From the NCBI GenBank assembly GCA_009617715.1, contig VTFK01000045.1, forward strand, positions 124,001-188,000: a stretch of 64,000 bases of DNA, written 5' to 3'. Below are positions 24,358-36,370 of the stretch, piece after piece; position 1 is the first letter of the stretch; every line of letters begins with the position of its first letter. The notes under the pieces were generated by a model. The model made no database searches and had not been told where the DNA came from. It saw nothing but the letters and a program-made list of their open reading frames with translations. A program made the translations under genes and the position numbers. The stretch comes from Plectrocnemia conspersa (Eukaryota; Arthropoda; Insecta; Trichoptera; Polycentropodidae).

Positions 24358-24770
24358 ATTTTAAATAAAAATATTTTCAAGTAAAACTGAAACTATATTT
24401 ATCTTCCCTTTACAGATAACAAATAAAAATAATTAAAACAATTATATTAGACTACATAACAATAACTTTGTTCCAGAATCTTTTTTTTTTAATTTTCCTC
24501 TAGATTAAAAATTTCAAGTTAAATTCGTATTTTTTTTGTTTATTCATGGATCAATAAAAAGTAAACACAAAATTATTTCGTGTAAAGTTATTGCATGTAC
24601 ATGTATTTAATCTATAAAAATCTTGATTTATGTAATGGCATTTATTGTTTACTCCATGTATTTATAATATTACAATACTACTAGTTAAATCACAATGTTA
24701 AATAATTGGTTTAGTTTAAATTTAGTTTTAATCTATTAAATCAAAGCGTCATAAGTATGACTTCACAGTT
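24358..24770. other. AT-rich DNA, no gene seen
   Basis: Nothing supported. Confidence 0.5.
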
Positions 24771-25080
24771 AGATTTCAACTGATGCTCGTTCGTCCATAA
24801 TCCCGCGTCCATTAACTATTGATCATGAAACGGTTCAACTTAAACGGCTCTCGGCAAGTTCTCAATTGAAGTTGGTGCTAAACTCTTGATAGCGGCACAT
24901 ACCGTGCCGACTATCTGTCTTGGATAAGCCGAAATTTCCACTAAATGCAGTTCTCCGTATTTAAATTAGTTGTCAACTTCATCACGTCGTTATCACAAGT
25001 TTAAAGCGAATTAGGAATCTCCCACACATCCCCCTTAATACGTGTTTCGGATCATACCAACCGTCAAATTCAATTATTAA
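24771..25080. promoter_or_regulatory. Complex island with GATA- and bicoid/Otx-like motifs
   Basis: Dense non-repetitive sequence with CATAATCCCGC (K50-homeodomain-like TAATCC), CTATCT and GATAAG (24923-24928), and several CpGs. No coding potential. Strong candidate for a conserved non-coding element by appearance. Confidence 0.32.
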
Positions 25081-25780
25081 CGTATATAATTTTCAATGGA
25101 TATCATGAAAGAACATTTATTTGCAATGACAACTTTCATTATAACATAATTCATATTATTTTCCGAAACCAAAATCACTAATTTATCAATAAAAAAATAA
25201 ATGTGTTTTATATTATATAATAATTGTCTTAACAGTACTTTATGGAATCGAATATAATCATAATAGGGTACATATTGACTCTTAAATATATTATTGCCGT
25301 CTGAATTAGCAAAGAGAGGCTCTAGATAATATGCCGTAAAAAATAAAAATATAAGACATGACCAAAGAAAAAATAAGAAAACGTTAAAAAGCTATTTGTA
25401 TTTAATTATAATAAATTAAAAGAAAACATCCTTTTAAAAAATATTATTGTTATTTATTTATTTAGTGATTTTATTGATCAATAAACAAAAAAATGTACTT
25501 CAGTGCTACTCGAACTTTTAAAAGTAGTATTTGGTAATATATGTAAGCGCTTTAAAGACAGTTTATTTTGTTCATCCAGAATAGCCAAAAACAAAAAAGT
25601 CCCTACACCAACTTTTAACACAAAAAAATCAAACAAGATTAAAGTACTAAAAACATCGCTAAAATACTAGGAACCACTACTATATTGATATAAAATGCTC
25701 CAACACATATATTGGACTATTTCTGCCATACTGTATAATACATCATTTAATAAATTAAAACACAGATAAGACGACATTGG
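25081..25780. other. AT-rich DNA, no gene seen
   Basis: It contains ACTTTTAAAAGTAGT at about 25514, similar to the perfect palindrome at 34025. Otherwise nothing. Confidence 0.45.
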
Positions 25781-26140
25781 CACTTGACATTCGAAATGTT
25801 TATATAAGACAAAACAAACATTTAAACGGCGCTTTAGTACGCATTGTCCTTCCCCCTCGATAAAGAGAGTATCATGTCGCGTTTGTTAATTAATAATATT
25901 CCCGCTGTCGGAAAAGCAAAGGGAGAATCATTCAGCTTGTCATCAGTTTATTAAAGGGCAACACTGACATGCAAACAAAAACAGAATGTCCCTTTTCAAT
26001 GAAATGCGGGCCCTTAGATCACCCACCCCTGCCCACCTCTTTCGAATCTCTCATAATACTTTTCCATTTTGCAAAATAAACTCATCGTTTTGCGATTGTA
26101 TTATATAATACATTTTACCCGTAAATAATATGCATTGTGC
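25781..26140. promoter_or_regulatory. GC-richer island
   Basis: Complex block with C-rich (ATCACCCACCCCTGCCCACC) and TTTATTAA-type words. No open frame. Candidate regulatory element. Confidence 0.3.
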
Positions 26141-27750
26141 TTTTCCTTTGCAGACGGATAATTAAAATATTTAATAACTCCACGAATGGCTGAGGCAGTC
26201 TTGAAGATAATTTCTGCCAAACAATATACAATTTATATTAGATATGTAATAATACCTCGGTTCTAGAAATGGCGTTAAACAATGTTATAAATAAAATATT
26301 TGAGTAAATCTGCTTAATAAGTATAAAGTGTTTATGTTTTATAAATATACTTTTAAGATGTTTTATGTATTATATTAGATAAATAGAATTTGAATGACAA
26401 AAAAGGAATTAAGTACTGTTCTCACCTATATATATATATAATAGATACCGATTTTACAAAAAAATAAATTTACATTTTAATACCACAAATACATTTATTA
26501 TTGAGCTGATATTACTTTTCAGAATAATAATTGAATATTCCGTGCATTGTCGTGAAATTATTAGGTATAACCTTTCTTTAGAATATTCTTGAGAATATTC
26601 TTTTATATACCTTTTGAGAAGGCTTTATATATTACATTGCGAAAATTCAGAAATTATATGAATGACAGGATGTGAGAGTAAATGAATAAACTTAATTAGC
26701 TGGCTTCAATATACATATATCTATAAATATGAAAATACTTCTAAAATCATTTTTTAATGTCTTCACATAAAGACATATTATTTATGTAATAAAACATCAT
26801 ATTAGCTCAAAGTATCAAAACATATAACGCGTGAAACATATAATTTTGCTTTATGTCAGTATATTATTTCTAATAAACACATTAGCAGAGCAATTTAGGG
26901 AAAACGCGAGGCCCGAAACAACTAATATTTTAAAGGTGTGGGAAAAACAATAAAATCAACTTATATATATTCTTTCACATATAATATTTAATTATTTCGC
27001 CTTGCGCGCTTTTCAATTATCAATTTCGGTTATTATTTAAGAATAGTCTAAAATACGTGCAATTTGTTTTTGTTGATTGTTGCGAGTTTATTAAGTCGCT
27101 CCTGATTTATTGTCGATCATAACTCTTTTCAGAATACTAAATGATATTTTACCTTCTGCTACACTCACAAAGATAAAAAAAGTCTAAGCTCATTCACTGT
27201 GCTCGATAATACGTTTAGTAATCCCTTTGTTTAAATAATTTTACCAGCTTTGTGCTGAGTTTAAAATAGAATTTGTAAATACGCTTCAGCACTATTAGTT
27301 ATTTTACAATTCATCACTTATTTAATTTTCACATTTCTCTAGCAATAATTTTGCCTTAGAAACTATATTCTCTTAATCAATTTTAATAAATTTACATAAA
27401 ATAAATTGTTTGGTTATTAAATTCATTTAGAAGCATTTCTTATTCCTCTATTAGCTAAAGTTTTTTTCGTGTCTTTTTTTTATAAAATATGAGTTTCTCT
27501 ATGTGTAAAAGAATTTTCATAAAATGTATAAATTATTTCAATCGAATTTCAAACGGAAGCTATTTTTTTTAACATATTGAATTATTAAGTCGTGGCTCCT
27601 AATATAGTGAGGCTCTTACCCATCTCTCTTAAAATAATCTAAGATAACTTTGAGATAATTTTAAATTAAAATTGGTTAATATAAAAAAAATAATAAATAC
27701 TTACTTTATTAAAAATATTTAAGAATCAATACATTTTTAAATAAATTAAA
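26141..27750. other. AT-rich DNA, no gene seen
   Basis: It holds a short (TA)n run at 26427-26441. If the hAT-like terminus at 27769 is real, the last few hundred bases may be element interior. Confidence 0.45.
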
Positions 27751-27769
27751 TAAAGTTTTGCGACCCCTG
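27751..27769 (-). mobile_element. hAT-like right terminus
   Basis: TAAAGTTTTGCGACCCCTG is the reverse complement of CAGGGGTCGCAAAACTTTA, a typical hAT end. The next 8 bases (GTGTAGTC) fit the nnnTAnnn target preference of Buster-type hATs. The left end was not found. It abuts the Tc1 relic, so it probably marks insertion of a small hAT element into that older copy. Confidence 0.45.
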
Positions 27770-27780
27770 GTGTAGTCGTC

Positions 27781-28279
27781 AAAGTACTTCGAAGAATCGG
27801 AGAAAAATAGCTAACTAATAGCGTAGTATCCAAAGTCAAATATTGTGATGAAAGCGTTATGGTCTGAGGTTGCATGGCAGCAGCAGGGGTAGGAAACCTG
27901 TACACTTTGAAGGGTAATAAGAATAACATTTATAATACTGTTAAAATCCACTTTAATAGATTCCTACTGGAAAATATTTCCAATCACAGACCACGCTACC
28001 ATCCAATCCCAGCAAGAAAACGTTCCATACCATACTTCGCTAAAAAGCAGGGGTTAGTTTGCGTCAAAGTGCTTGACGCTTTTAGGATGGTCTACACAGT
28101 TACCAGACCTAATGGGTAAATTCAAAGGAAAGGTTGCCCAACACAATTGTAAATCCAAAATTAAGCTGCGAGAAAAATTGCAGATGGAATGGAGAAAATT
28201 GTCTCCGTCCACCCGCAAGTTACACGATATGCCATAACAGGTCTTAGCTCTAATTATAGCTTAAAGTGGGCCTACTTAA
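27781..28279 (+). pseudogene. Tc1/mariner-family transposase relic (C-terminal half)
   Basis: Decayed Tc1-like transposase, once a DDE cut-and-paste enzyme. In one frame it reads VVSKVKYCDESVMV-stop-GCMAAAGVGNL (27818-27900), matching the conserved Tc1 run around SVMVWGCM-AAGVGNL, with TGA (27865) in place of the tryptophan codon. About 200 bases further, KLREKLQMEWRKLSPSTRKL and a following DMP correspond to the C-terminal W-KIS-TT-KLV-SMP region, and SGPT plus a stop at 28277 correspond to the usual GGPTKY end. A frame change lies between the blocks. The DNPKHT and NPIE catalytic neighbourhoods are not recognisable. The N-terminal helix-turn-helix half is absent, probably lost when the hAT-like end at 27769 arrived or by deletion. 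The right terminal repeat follows at 28374. Inactive. Confidence 0.85.
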
Positions 28280-28373
28280 TAAAAAAATAAGCTTAAAATG
28301 AACACTGTAAACAACCTTAGTCGGTCTTTAATTTATATTTTCACGATTTTTTATATAAGATATAACACATTTA

Positions 28374-28404
28374 TTGCGGTGCCTCATTATTATGGCCAAA
28401 CCTG
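28374..28404 (-). mobile_element. Tc1-like right terminal inverted repeat
   Basis: Read in reverse it starts CAGGTTTGGCCATAATAATG and continues AGGCACCGCAA. It begins with CAG and is flanked by the TA dinucleotide at 28405-28406 expected of Tc1 target duplication. The left partner was not found upstream. Confidence 0.7.
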
Positions 28405-28406
28405 TA

Positions 28407-29500
28407 TATATATGTGTGTATGTGTATTGATATATATAGATATACATTGTTTTTAATGCTATTTAAGATTAATCATAAACATTAAAGTATTTTAGATTTT
28501 TCCGACATTTTGATAAATATATATAATATGTTTGTAAGATGTTTAAGGTATGTACTGAGATTTTTTTTTAATAAATAAACATTTGGTGAATTATCTCATT
28601 GAAAGCACACAAATATTTAGAATTTAATTTCATACTCATGTAAATATAATATCTAGCTCACATAATACACGCGTATCGATTGTAAATATATTAGACGTGT
28701 TCCAGTGAGAGCTATCAATATTGACGGGAAAAAACACATCTGGAACGTGACCTAAAAAACAACCAAATAACAAGTACCGAGTGAAAACAACCAAGTTTCG
28801 CGATAGAAATCTTAGTTATAGTTATAATGCGGGCACAGCGAAGAAAATACTCTAATATTATGTATGTATGTATTTGTGCGTATTTCCTCCCTAAGAAACT
28901 TCCGTCTTAATTTAATTTGACTGCGTGTATATAAATTAAAACGTTCAATCTTTCGCGTCTCACTATACGGGCCATAATATTATTGAGTCATAAATTTTCA
29001 AAATTATAATCTCTCCATTCTCTGTGCCTGTGTTTGACTATGTGTGTGTATTTATGAATAAGATAAATTTGGATAAGTGCCAAGAGTTTTCAAGCCTTCC
29101 AGCCTTAATTAATCTTCTAAACTGTATTGTAGATAATAAACGGATTGAACACCACTTGGTTTCGGGTTTAACATATTAATTTTATTACGTGAATATATTT
29201 AGACTTTAGTAACATCAACTTTGTCTAAAACATTTTCGGTCCTTTTTAAAGTAACTGACTTGTGTATAACGAGTATTATAAGTACTTTTGGAATGTTTAG
29301 TTTTCAGTTGTAAAATAACCTTTTAGTGAGATTGTTGTAAATTTTTATGAAATAAGTGTCTTAATATAATTCTTATTTTATAACGTCTTTTTTATGACGA
29401 AAATTAAACGTAATCTAAAATCTCTGCAAAGCAGCTGACACAAACTTTAACGGTCCTCGTAGCGTTTAAAGAATATATTGATACTTTAAATCCATTTAAA
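28407..29500. other. AT-rich DNA with a moderately complex centre
   Basis: Short TA/TG microsatellite next to the Tc1 end, then a slightly richer stretch at 28660-29100 with CpGs such as ACACGCGTATCG. No gene is supported. Confidence 0.45.
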
Positions 29501-29940
29501 ACATTGTCTATTGCCGTGGAGCAATTTGCCTTTTTTTTCCTGCGGATTCAGCCGAAAGAGAAGAATGGGACCAAAGGGAGGCTGCGAGATAAATCTCTAC
29601 CCAAATCACGCGTGGGGCGCCCTGGCGACGCCCACGAGAACGAAACAAAAATTTCAGAACAAAATACCGACCTCATACCATAAAGATGAAAATAAAAGTG
29701 TGCGCGAAACAAAGAGTATGGTTGACAAGAAATTCTTTAAGGATGCTGCTAGTCGGGAGACACAGGAGAAGAAAAAAAAGAAGAACTGCGGCGTTCTCTC
29801 GTTGATCCATTGTATGAGGATTGCGTCTCTATCCCTTCGTTTTTTACCTCAAAGAGACCTTTTGGGTAAAACTATAACTATTATGCTACATCTTAAGCGG
29901 ATAAGATCAAGCTCTCGGAAGCTCGGCTTATATTACTAGC
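29501..29940. promoter_or_regulatory. GC-richer island with an unrecognised open frame
   Basis: The CpG-rich core at 29560-29660 (CACGCGTGGGGCGCCCTGGC) stands out. A plus frame has its first ATG at 29565 and runs 125 codons to 29939. The product would be lysine-rich (KKKKKKNCG near its middle) because of a purine-rich tract and shows no known domain. I treat the block as non-coding. If it is a gene, the frame 29565-29939 is the place to test. Confidence 0.25.
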
Positions 29941-30780
29941 TGGGATAGGGATTTTTTTCACAACCCACACTTCGTATTCTGTTAACGTGGAACATATTCT
30001 ACACACACGCTTTAATTAAAATTTAATTAAATCAGATATTATAATATCTGATCACTTATACACGCCTTTTGTATAAATGTGGAGAGTATCGTAATTACTC
30101 AACAAAATTGGTTAGAAGCGGCGACGATTTAATCGGTGCGATTATGGAATAATGCTAAGCGACGTCTGTGCAACGGTTGAAATCGTAATAAATAATTAGG
30201 AAAATTGAATATATAATCACCGGGAGTATTTCGGACCATTTACAAAATCACCATCATTTGTATTACACCAACATTGCTGTATTTTATTAATGTATATAAA
30301 ATAATTCAAAAATTGTTCTCCGATTAATTACATTCTTGTGAGTATGAGATTATTTATTCAGCATTTACTGGTTTTCTTAAATCTTCGAGAGAGAAGCTCA
30401 ATTCAGACCCACATCATTTGTAACCAACTCCCAAGAGAGCTCATTGTCATGAGCTAGCTACTAATAGGAGACGAGTATCTTCTCTCATTTCTTATCGTTA
30501 ATTAAGGGAATTTTAGACCTAATTTTGTCGGGTAAACTTAATAGCTTTCCATTAAATTTAATAATTCAGAAAAATCAGAGCTCACTTTTTAAAATTATCA
30601 AATAACATATTTAAACACAACTAATTCTTAACATTATAGTTTATTTCTTCTGATTCTTGTATAAAAATCATTATTATATGTAAATATATATATACTGCTA
30701 TATACATATACATATTTATTATATTATATTATAGCTATATCATGCAGTGTATGGTGTTATTTACCAAACCATATGTATTT
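29941..30780. other. AT-rich DNA with palindromes
   Basis: Besides the palindrome at 30031, AGCTCAT (30438-30444) and ATGAGCT (30449-30455) form a perfect 7-bp inverted repeat with a 4-nt loop in a locally complex stretch. No gene. Confidence 0.45.
30031..30052. repeat. Perfect 22-bp palindrome
   Basis: ATCAGATATTA and TAATATCTGAT are exact reverse complements, giving 22 bp without a spacer. Just upstream (30011-30030) is another near-palindromic TTAATTAA-rich stretch. Confidence 0.85.
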
Positions 30781-31270
30781 CTGAACGAATATACAAAAGA
30801 AATCAATTTCTTTGATTCCCGCCCCGATTTTATCATGACTTAATTTATTTTTAAGAGCTGCCTTTATAGCATGTGAGAGAAACCACCAGAGCGTGAAGAT
30901 ATTATTATTGAGAAATCACAAGCCTTTCCCAAAGCCGACCCTGCGTCTCGTGACGTCAGCAACAGATGGTGCTTCTTCCCACTCTGCCACTGTGATGGAT
31001 GTATGGAGCTACACATCCACTATACTTTTCTTCGCCTAAGCACACACATCCACTTTACCAAGATAGGTTCAACGGCGCTATCGGGATATCCTGAGACTAG
31101 CCGCAGACAAAATTACTTCTTTCAAACACTTGAATAACTTCAGAGTCAGCGAAAAATGGGGGAACACACCCGACGTCGAACCCCTTGACGAAAATCTGGA
31201 GACGAAAAGTGTATTAGCGTGTTCCCTTCGGTGGTATGTAAAAATTGTGCGCTTCATGAGCTTCAAAGCG
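30781..31270. promoter_or_regulatory. Island with perfect CRE and CAGATG E-box
   Basis: TGACGTCA (30951-30958), the full palindromic CREB/ATF site, is followed 5 bases later by CAGATG (30963-30968). Around 30993-31014 GGATGTA and TACACATCC form an inverted repeat. The 62-codon reverse frame at 31078-31266 is unrecognised. An enhancer or promoter role is inferred. Confidence 0.35.
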
Positions 31271-33060
31271 TATTTCTAAGTATATTTCCACATACATATA
31301 CATTTTATGTAGATAAAATGCTAGAGCGTGTGCTTATAAAGTTTCTGGAATTAAATTAGCGCTTCAGCTGCTATTAGAAGTTGAATTTTGAGTACGTACA
31401 TATAATTATATTACAGCACTTTGTATTTTAAATGGTATATAATATAATTAGTGGTTTGAGTAAAAAAACAAATATAATTTATTTATTTTAATCCTATATT
31501 TATCTCGTTAACATATACGTATGTTATGCGCAGTTTGCTTATTTTGCACGTAAATTTCATTTTTAAATGATATAATTACAAAATAATATTGTTCATTTTA
31601 TACACGAGTATTGCGGGTACAAGTAGCAGTATATAATTTAATTAAATTAGCAAAGGTAGTAATATTAAGTTAGTCTGCATTATGTCGTGGTGGTGCGCTG
31701 TCAGGAGAAGTTACAAATATCGATGTGTCACCTTCATGCTTAGAGGTTTTATTTTATTTCGAGAATTCCGTTATAAATTATTCGATTTATAAATTATATG
31801 TTAGAATAATACATGTGTACTACCTCAATGTACCAATTTAATTAAATTATTTAGAATAAGAATCCATTTCTTCACCAGTGAATAAGTATTTATAGACTAT
31901 CATGCACAAAATAAAATGAAAAAAATAATTAGACATTTAAAAACTTACTGCGGAAATGGCTAGTTATATGACATTATGTGCTGATAAAGATACTAAGATT
32001 TAATATATAAGCAAGCAAAAGTTATTAATAATATAGATTTTTGATTTAACAATTATAATTATCTGTAAAAGTAGCAAAAGAGAGGTGGTACGAAATTAAA
32101 AAAAAAAAAAAACGCTGAGGTTATGTTAATTGTAAACATTGCTAAAAATAACATTTTCCAAATAAAGTAAATTTTTAATTACATTGTGCTCTACGTAACC
32201 AAACTTTTTGCAAATTTTAACCCCACCATATGCGTACGTGAGGCAATATTCGTTTTCAATATTGTTTGAACTAACTAAATGTGTACTTTTCTCCACTTAC
32301 CATCTCGCTATTTTTAGACTATTCTAGTTCTAATAAGTTTTATTTTATTTTATTCCTCATTTGAAAATATATTAAAAAAAAATATTTGAATGTATAATAT
32401 TTATATAATTTTTTTGTTCTATAGATTTGGATAAATGCATTGATACTACATATAGTAAATCGCAGCTTCGTGTCATATTTATCAAAGGTATTGCTAACGA
32501 ATTGCTGAAAAACTCGCATTTCTAATTCCACAGCTAACTAAAACGACTAAAGTTTTTTGATTTGTATGAAACAGTAACAGCAATATTAAAATAAAATATT
32601 ACTACATAATTAGAGTCAGTAGATCAGAATTTAAAAATAAAAATAATTATAATTTTCATTTATTATACATATTTTTACTGATTTTATTTCGCGAAAAAAT
32701 AACTTTCACACTGTATTTCTCGAAAATTTTTGATAAATCTTAATAAATTATTGCTAGTCTTAAGTTTTGTAAAAAATTAAAAATTAAAATTTAAAAATAT
32801 ATATATATAATATATAAATATATCTATTTTAAAATTTGTAAAAAAAATATTTTATATAAAGTATATATAAGTACTTAATCTACTGAATTGCATAATAACC
32901 ATTTTTTGTTAATACATATAAAATCATATTCTTTATGAGCTGATGTCGCTCAATTCCCAATATGTATGACCTAGCTCAATTTTATTTAATCATAACAATA
33001 TTCATCCGTGAGATTAGGAACATCTAGGTAAACATATAATATTCACTAATTCTGATTCTG
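31271..33060. other. AT-rich DNA, no gene seen
   Basis: It contains a 16-A run near 32097-32112 and (TA)n around 32803. No supported gene. Confidence 0.5.
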
Positions 33061-33068
33061 GGAAATCA

Positions 33069-33180
33069 CTATCGTGTCTGGGAACACGATAGGATGTAAA
33101 ATATTAAAGTCCATAGAAGATTCAAACCCAAGTCTTTCATGTCAAAAGTCAAACTCTTATACCACTCGTTTCTCATGCTT
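33069..33180 (-). repeat. tRNA-derived SINE-like element with terminal hairpin
   Basis: On the reverse strand TGGTATAAGAG (33154-33164) is a plausible RNA polymerase III A box and GGTTTGAATCT (33119-33129) is close to the B box GGTTCGANNCC, about 25-35 bases apart as in tRNAs. Downstream, ACACGATAG-type arms (33069-33077 and 33084-33092) form a perfect 9-bp stem with a 6-nt loop. The cloverleaf does not close fully. A SINE head followed by a structured tail is the best reading; a lone tRNA pseudogene is the alternative. Confidence 0.5.
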
Positions 33181-34860
33181 TCTATGCGAAAGATAAAAAT
33201 CTTCGTTTTGCAACCTTCATCGGTTAAAATCGAGAGACAAGAACAAAACTTTTTGTGTACTGCAATATTAAGAACCATCTGTAAATATTTACTTATTAAA
33301 GCATGATATTTTAGCATAACTTTTTCAATTAATACAGTCGACCCATTTGTTTAGTATGCTTGTTCAGAAAATATTTATTCGGCTATTTAAGTACGATTAT
33401 TAGTAAAAAAATCCTTTAAATATAATTTTGATATTGGTTTAATTATAGACAATGCATGCTTTAGTTGCTGTAATTTTTATTTTATTTGACTGGTATTAGT
33501 TATATTCAAATATATTTTATTATTACAACTGCTAGCTTGTTAAAGACTTTTGTTAAAGGCAAATTTATTCGCTCTTTAAGTGATAAATCTTCATTTACGT
33601 CTTTAAAAGAAGCTGTTGAACAATTTTTGGCTATTGGTAAAATCATTTTTTTGGAATCAGTAAGGAATAAAAATCTCTTTTCAAAAGGAAGTACATTAAC
33701 ATTTAAAAAAAATACAACTCGATATTACGTTATTGGTTCTTCTTTCAGTTATATAATTTAAATTTTTTATAAGAAGCTCTAAACTTATTACAATTTCATG
33801 TAATATTTATATATTTTATTATATTACAATATGAAGTTCTCAATATTTTTTTAAGGATATTGCGTTTTTTCGAAAAATTTTTAAGTAGCAATTCTCAAGA
33901 AGAAACACATTAAGAATTTGTGTGCAAGAACCTTTAAAATAGGCTGTTTTACAATATATACGTTATCAATATTATAATATATTTCATATGATCAAAATAA
34001 ATAAACCACCGCTAATTTTTTACGGCTACTTTTAAAAGTAGCTATTTTAAGATTGTGTAATTTGCTGCAGTAATCTTAATCTTAAAGTTGGTGAAATTTT
34101 TACAGCTTAATATGACTAGTGAAATACAGTCTTTATAGAATCAAAACAAAAGACTACACTTATGATTATTATTTTAAAATATTTTAATTGCTCATTAAAA
34201 ACAATTTAAATGAGCTTTTAATCTAAGAATCAACTAATACATTTTAAACAGCGGCTATATACAGTTTTTACAAAGTTACATAAACAGCAATAATTATGCA
34301 GTATTATTTGTTATTATACCACAAGGCTTTGAGATATGATTTTATGATCGCAAAAAGCATCAAAAATTTTAATTTAGTTTACTCGATAAAATTAATGTAT
34401 AGAGTTGAAATCAGATACGCATTTTAATAAATATTCATTAAGTCTTTTATAAGATAAACCAACCTAAATAAAAATATCCTGCGCTCTACAAATATTCCCT
34501 GTTCATGGCGTATCTTTTAGATACGTATATTTGTGAGCAACTTTTTACCATATGAAGCATATAAAAAGTATAAATAGAACAAAATTTTCAGGCGAGCATC
34601 TTGAAAATACTCTTCGCAACGCTTCTACCTCTATTAAACTATCTAGATATGTATGCATTGGAATAAAAAATGTGTGAACTCTAATTTACATTTAAAATTT
34701 TATTGGGTAATTATTTTTGTTGTATGCACTAGACATCCTTAAAATAATTATAGTACTAACCTTAATGTATTAAAAACACAAAATTGTGTTAGTTTAGATC
34801 ACGTTTGTGAACAAAAGATTAATTAATTATAGTTAACTATTAGTTCAAAACTAATTACAT
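33181..34860. other. AT-rich DNA, no gene seen
   Basis: The 91-codon plus frame at 33486-33761 starts at a non-ATG codon and is unrecognised. A palindrome at 34025 is listed separately. Confidence 0.45.
34025..34042. repeat. Perfect 18-bp palindrome
   Basis: GCTACTTTTAAAAGTAGC is its own reverse complement. A related shorter version occurs near 25514. Confidence 0.85.
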
Positions 34861-35780
34861 TCGCGGTTGTGCGACAAGCTTTTCACGTTGCACGGTTTAA
34901 CGGTTCGGTCTGATTGAACTGTGAGTTAAATTGTTATCCTGCAGACAACACAGATAGTATAAACAAGAGAAGCAATCGATTCGAAAATAGGTCTCGGTTA
35001 CTCAACGAGGAATCACTACGAATTTGAGAAACGACATGGCGTATACCTACATAAACATGACCAAGCTAAACATATAATAAAATCAAGCATATGTAATTAA
35101 TATATAACTGAATACATTAAAACATTTATGTTTGGTTTATTTTATATTATATATACAGATTTTATAGTACAAACCCTGGATTTTGCGCAAGCGGTTATTA
35201 TTTCAGGATTTTAATTAAACATATTCGCAATTAACTGTGTTTCGCAGTAAACACGGAACACCCGTAAACATCTCCGAATAAAGTCAAAACTATTTCACAT
35301 GGCTAAGCCTAAATTCGTCCATTCGTATGCCGTGCCTAATATCATGTTTGTCTGATACCAACATTACGTATTCATATTATGTGCTACCCTTCCGCATAGA
35401 GGTTCATTCATTGTTGAGAATCGCTGGTATGGGGCGTGAATGTGTTCGTCCCTGAATGTTTCAGGCTTTCGAGCGTTTCTGGCCTATTCAAAAAGGACGG
35501 TCGCTCTTATGCGAGCCGTTTTCCTGATTTAAGTCAAATTATTTCATTTGAAACACAAACAGGACTTTATTTCGCTTAGCCTCAGCCCTCGAAACTGAAA
35601 ACCTTGTTTTTTGCCCCTTAATTCTTTTGGCTTCGATACGGTGACATCAATCCGATTTCGCCAAGCAAATGTCTTCGGGTCAAAGTGAAAAGGCTTGTTT
35701 GTTTGTTGTCCGACGTCTAGGTTTGATATGTCTTATTCAACCGTGAAAATGAAACCTTTTTCCTTTTGCCTTTGAGCAAA
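34861..35780. promoter_or_regulatory. Extended complex island with forkhead and nuclear-receptor-like motifs
   Basis: The longest continuous non-AT-rich block outside the 53-55 kb region. GTAAACA occurs at 35247-35253 and 35264-35270 (forkhead-type sites 17 bp apart), TCATTGTT at about 35408 is Sox-like, and GGGTCAAAGTG (35677-35687) resembles an HNF4/nuclear-receptor site. No open frame of note. Inference: a multi-site enhancer. Confidence 0.35.
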
Positions 35781-36370
35781 TCTTGTAGTGTCATTTTTGT
35801 ATACAGCATACAAAAATCGATAAACTTTGACATTAATTTGATTAATATAAATCCATTGAATAAATATTTAACTTTAACCTATTTCTATAATTTGCTATAA
35901 ACATACATAATTTTAGAGATAATGATTTTAATAAAAAAAAAAAGCATTGTAAAGTGATATTTGTTTTTAAATCATAGCCGTCCTTTTTATTTTCTTATTA
36001 AGAATAATTTTAGTCGATAACAAAACTACACTAATCATTCCCTAAGGTTTTTGTTAAATGCTAGGTAAAAAATAAAAAACATCTCAAAATTAAATTATTA
36101 TTTTATTAGACGTAGCTAACGATATTTTTATGAAAGGTATGTTTATAAATAACCGTATATTTTTTTTCCGTAAAATAAAATTTATTCGCAAAAAATAACA
36201 GTTACCATATTTTTGCCCTACGGTCGTATTATATTATGTATATTATAAATTATTCACCATTTCCGATAAATATATGTAACTATAAAATAGCTAATGATTT
36301 ACATATTTCGAAAAGAAACTGTTAATAAAGACATATTCATAACCCAAATCAAAATAACTGCTAAAGATTG
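35781..36370. other. AT-rich DNA, no gene seen
   Basis: Nothing supported. Confidence 0.5.

Noticed and set aside
27726..27929. 67-codon reverse frame over the Tc1 region
   Set aside because: It is the antisense shadow of the Tc1 transposase relic.
29565..29939. 125-codon lysine-rich frame
   Set aside because: The lysine run comes from a purine tract. No domain or splice context, so I list it under the island rather than as a gene.
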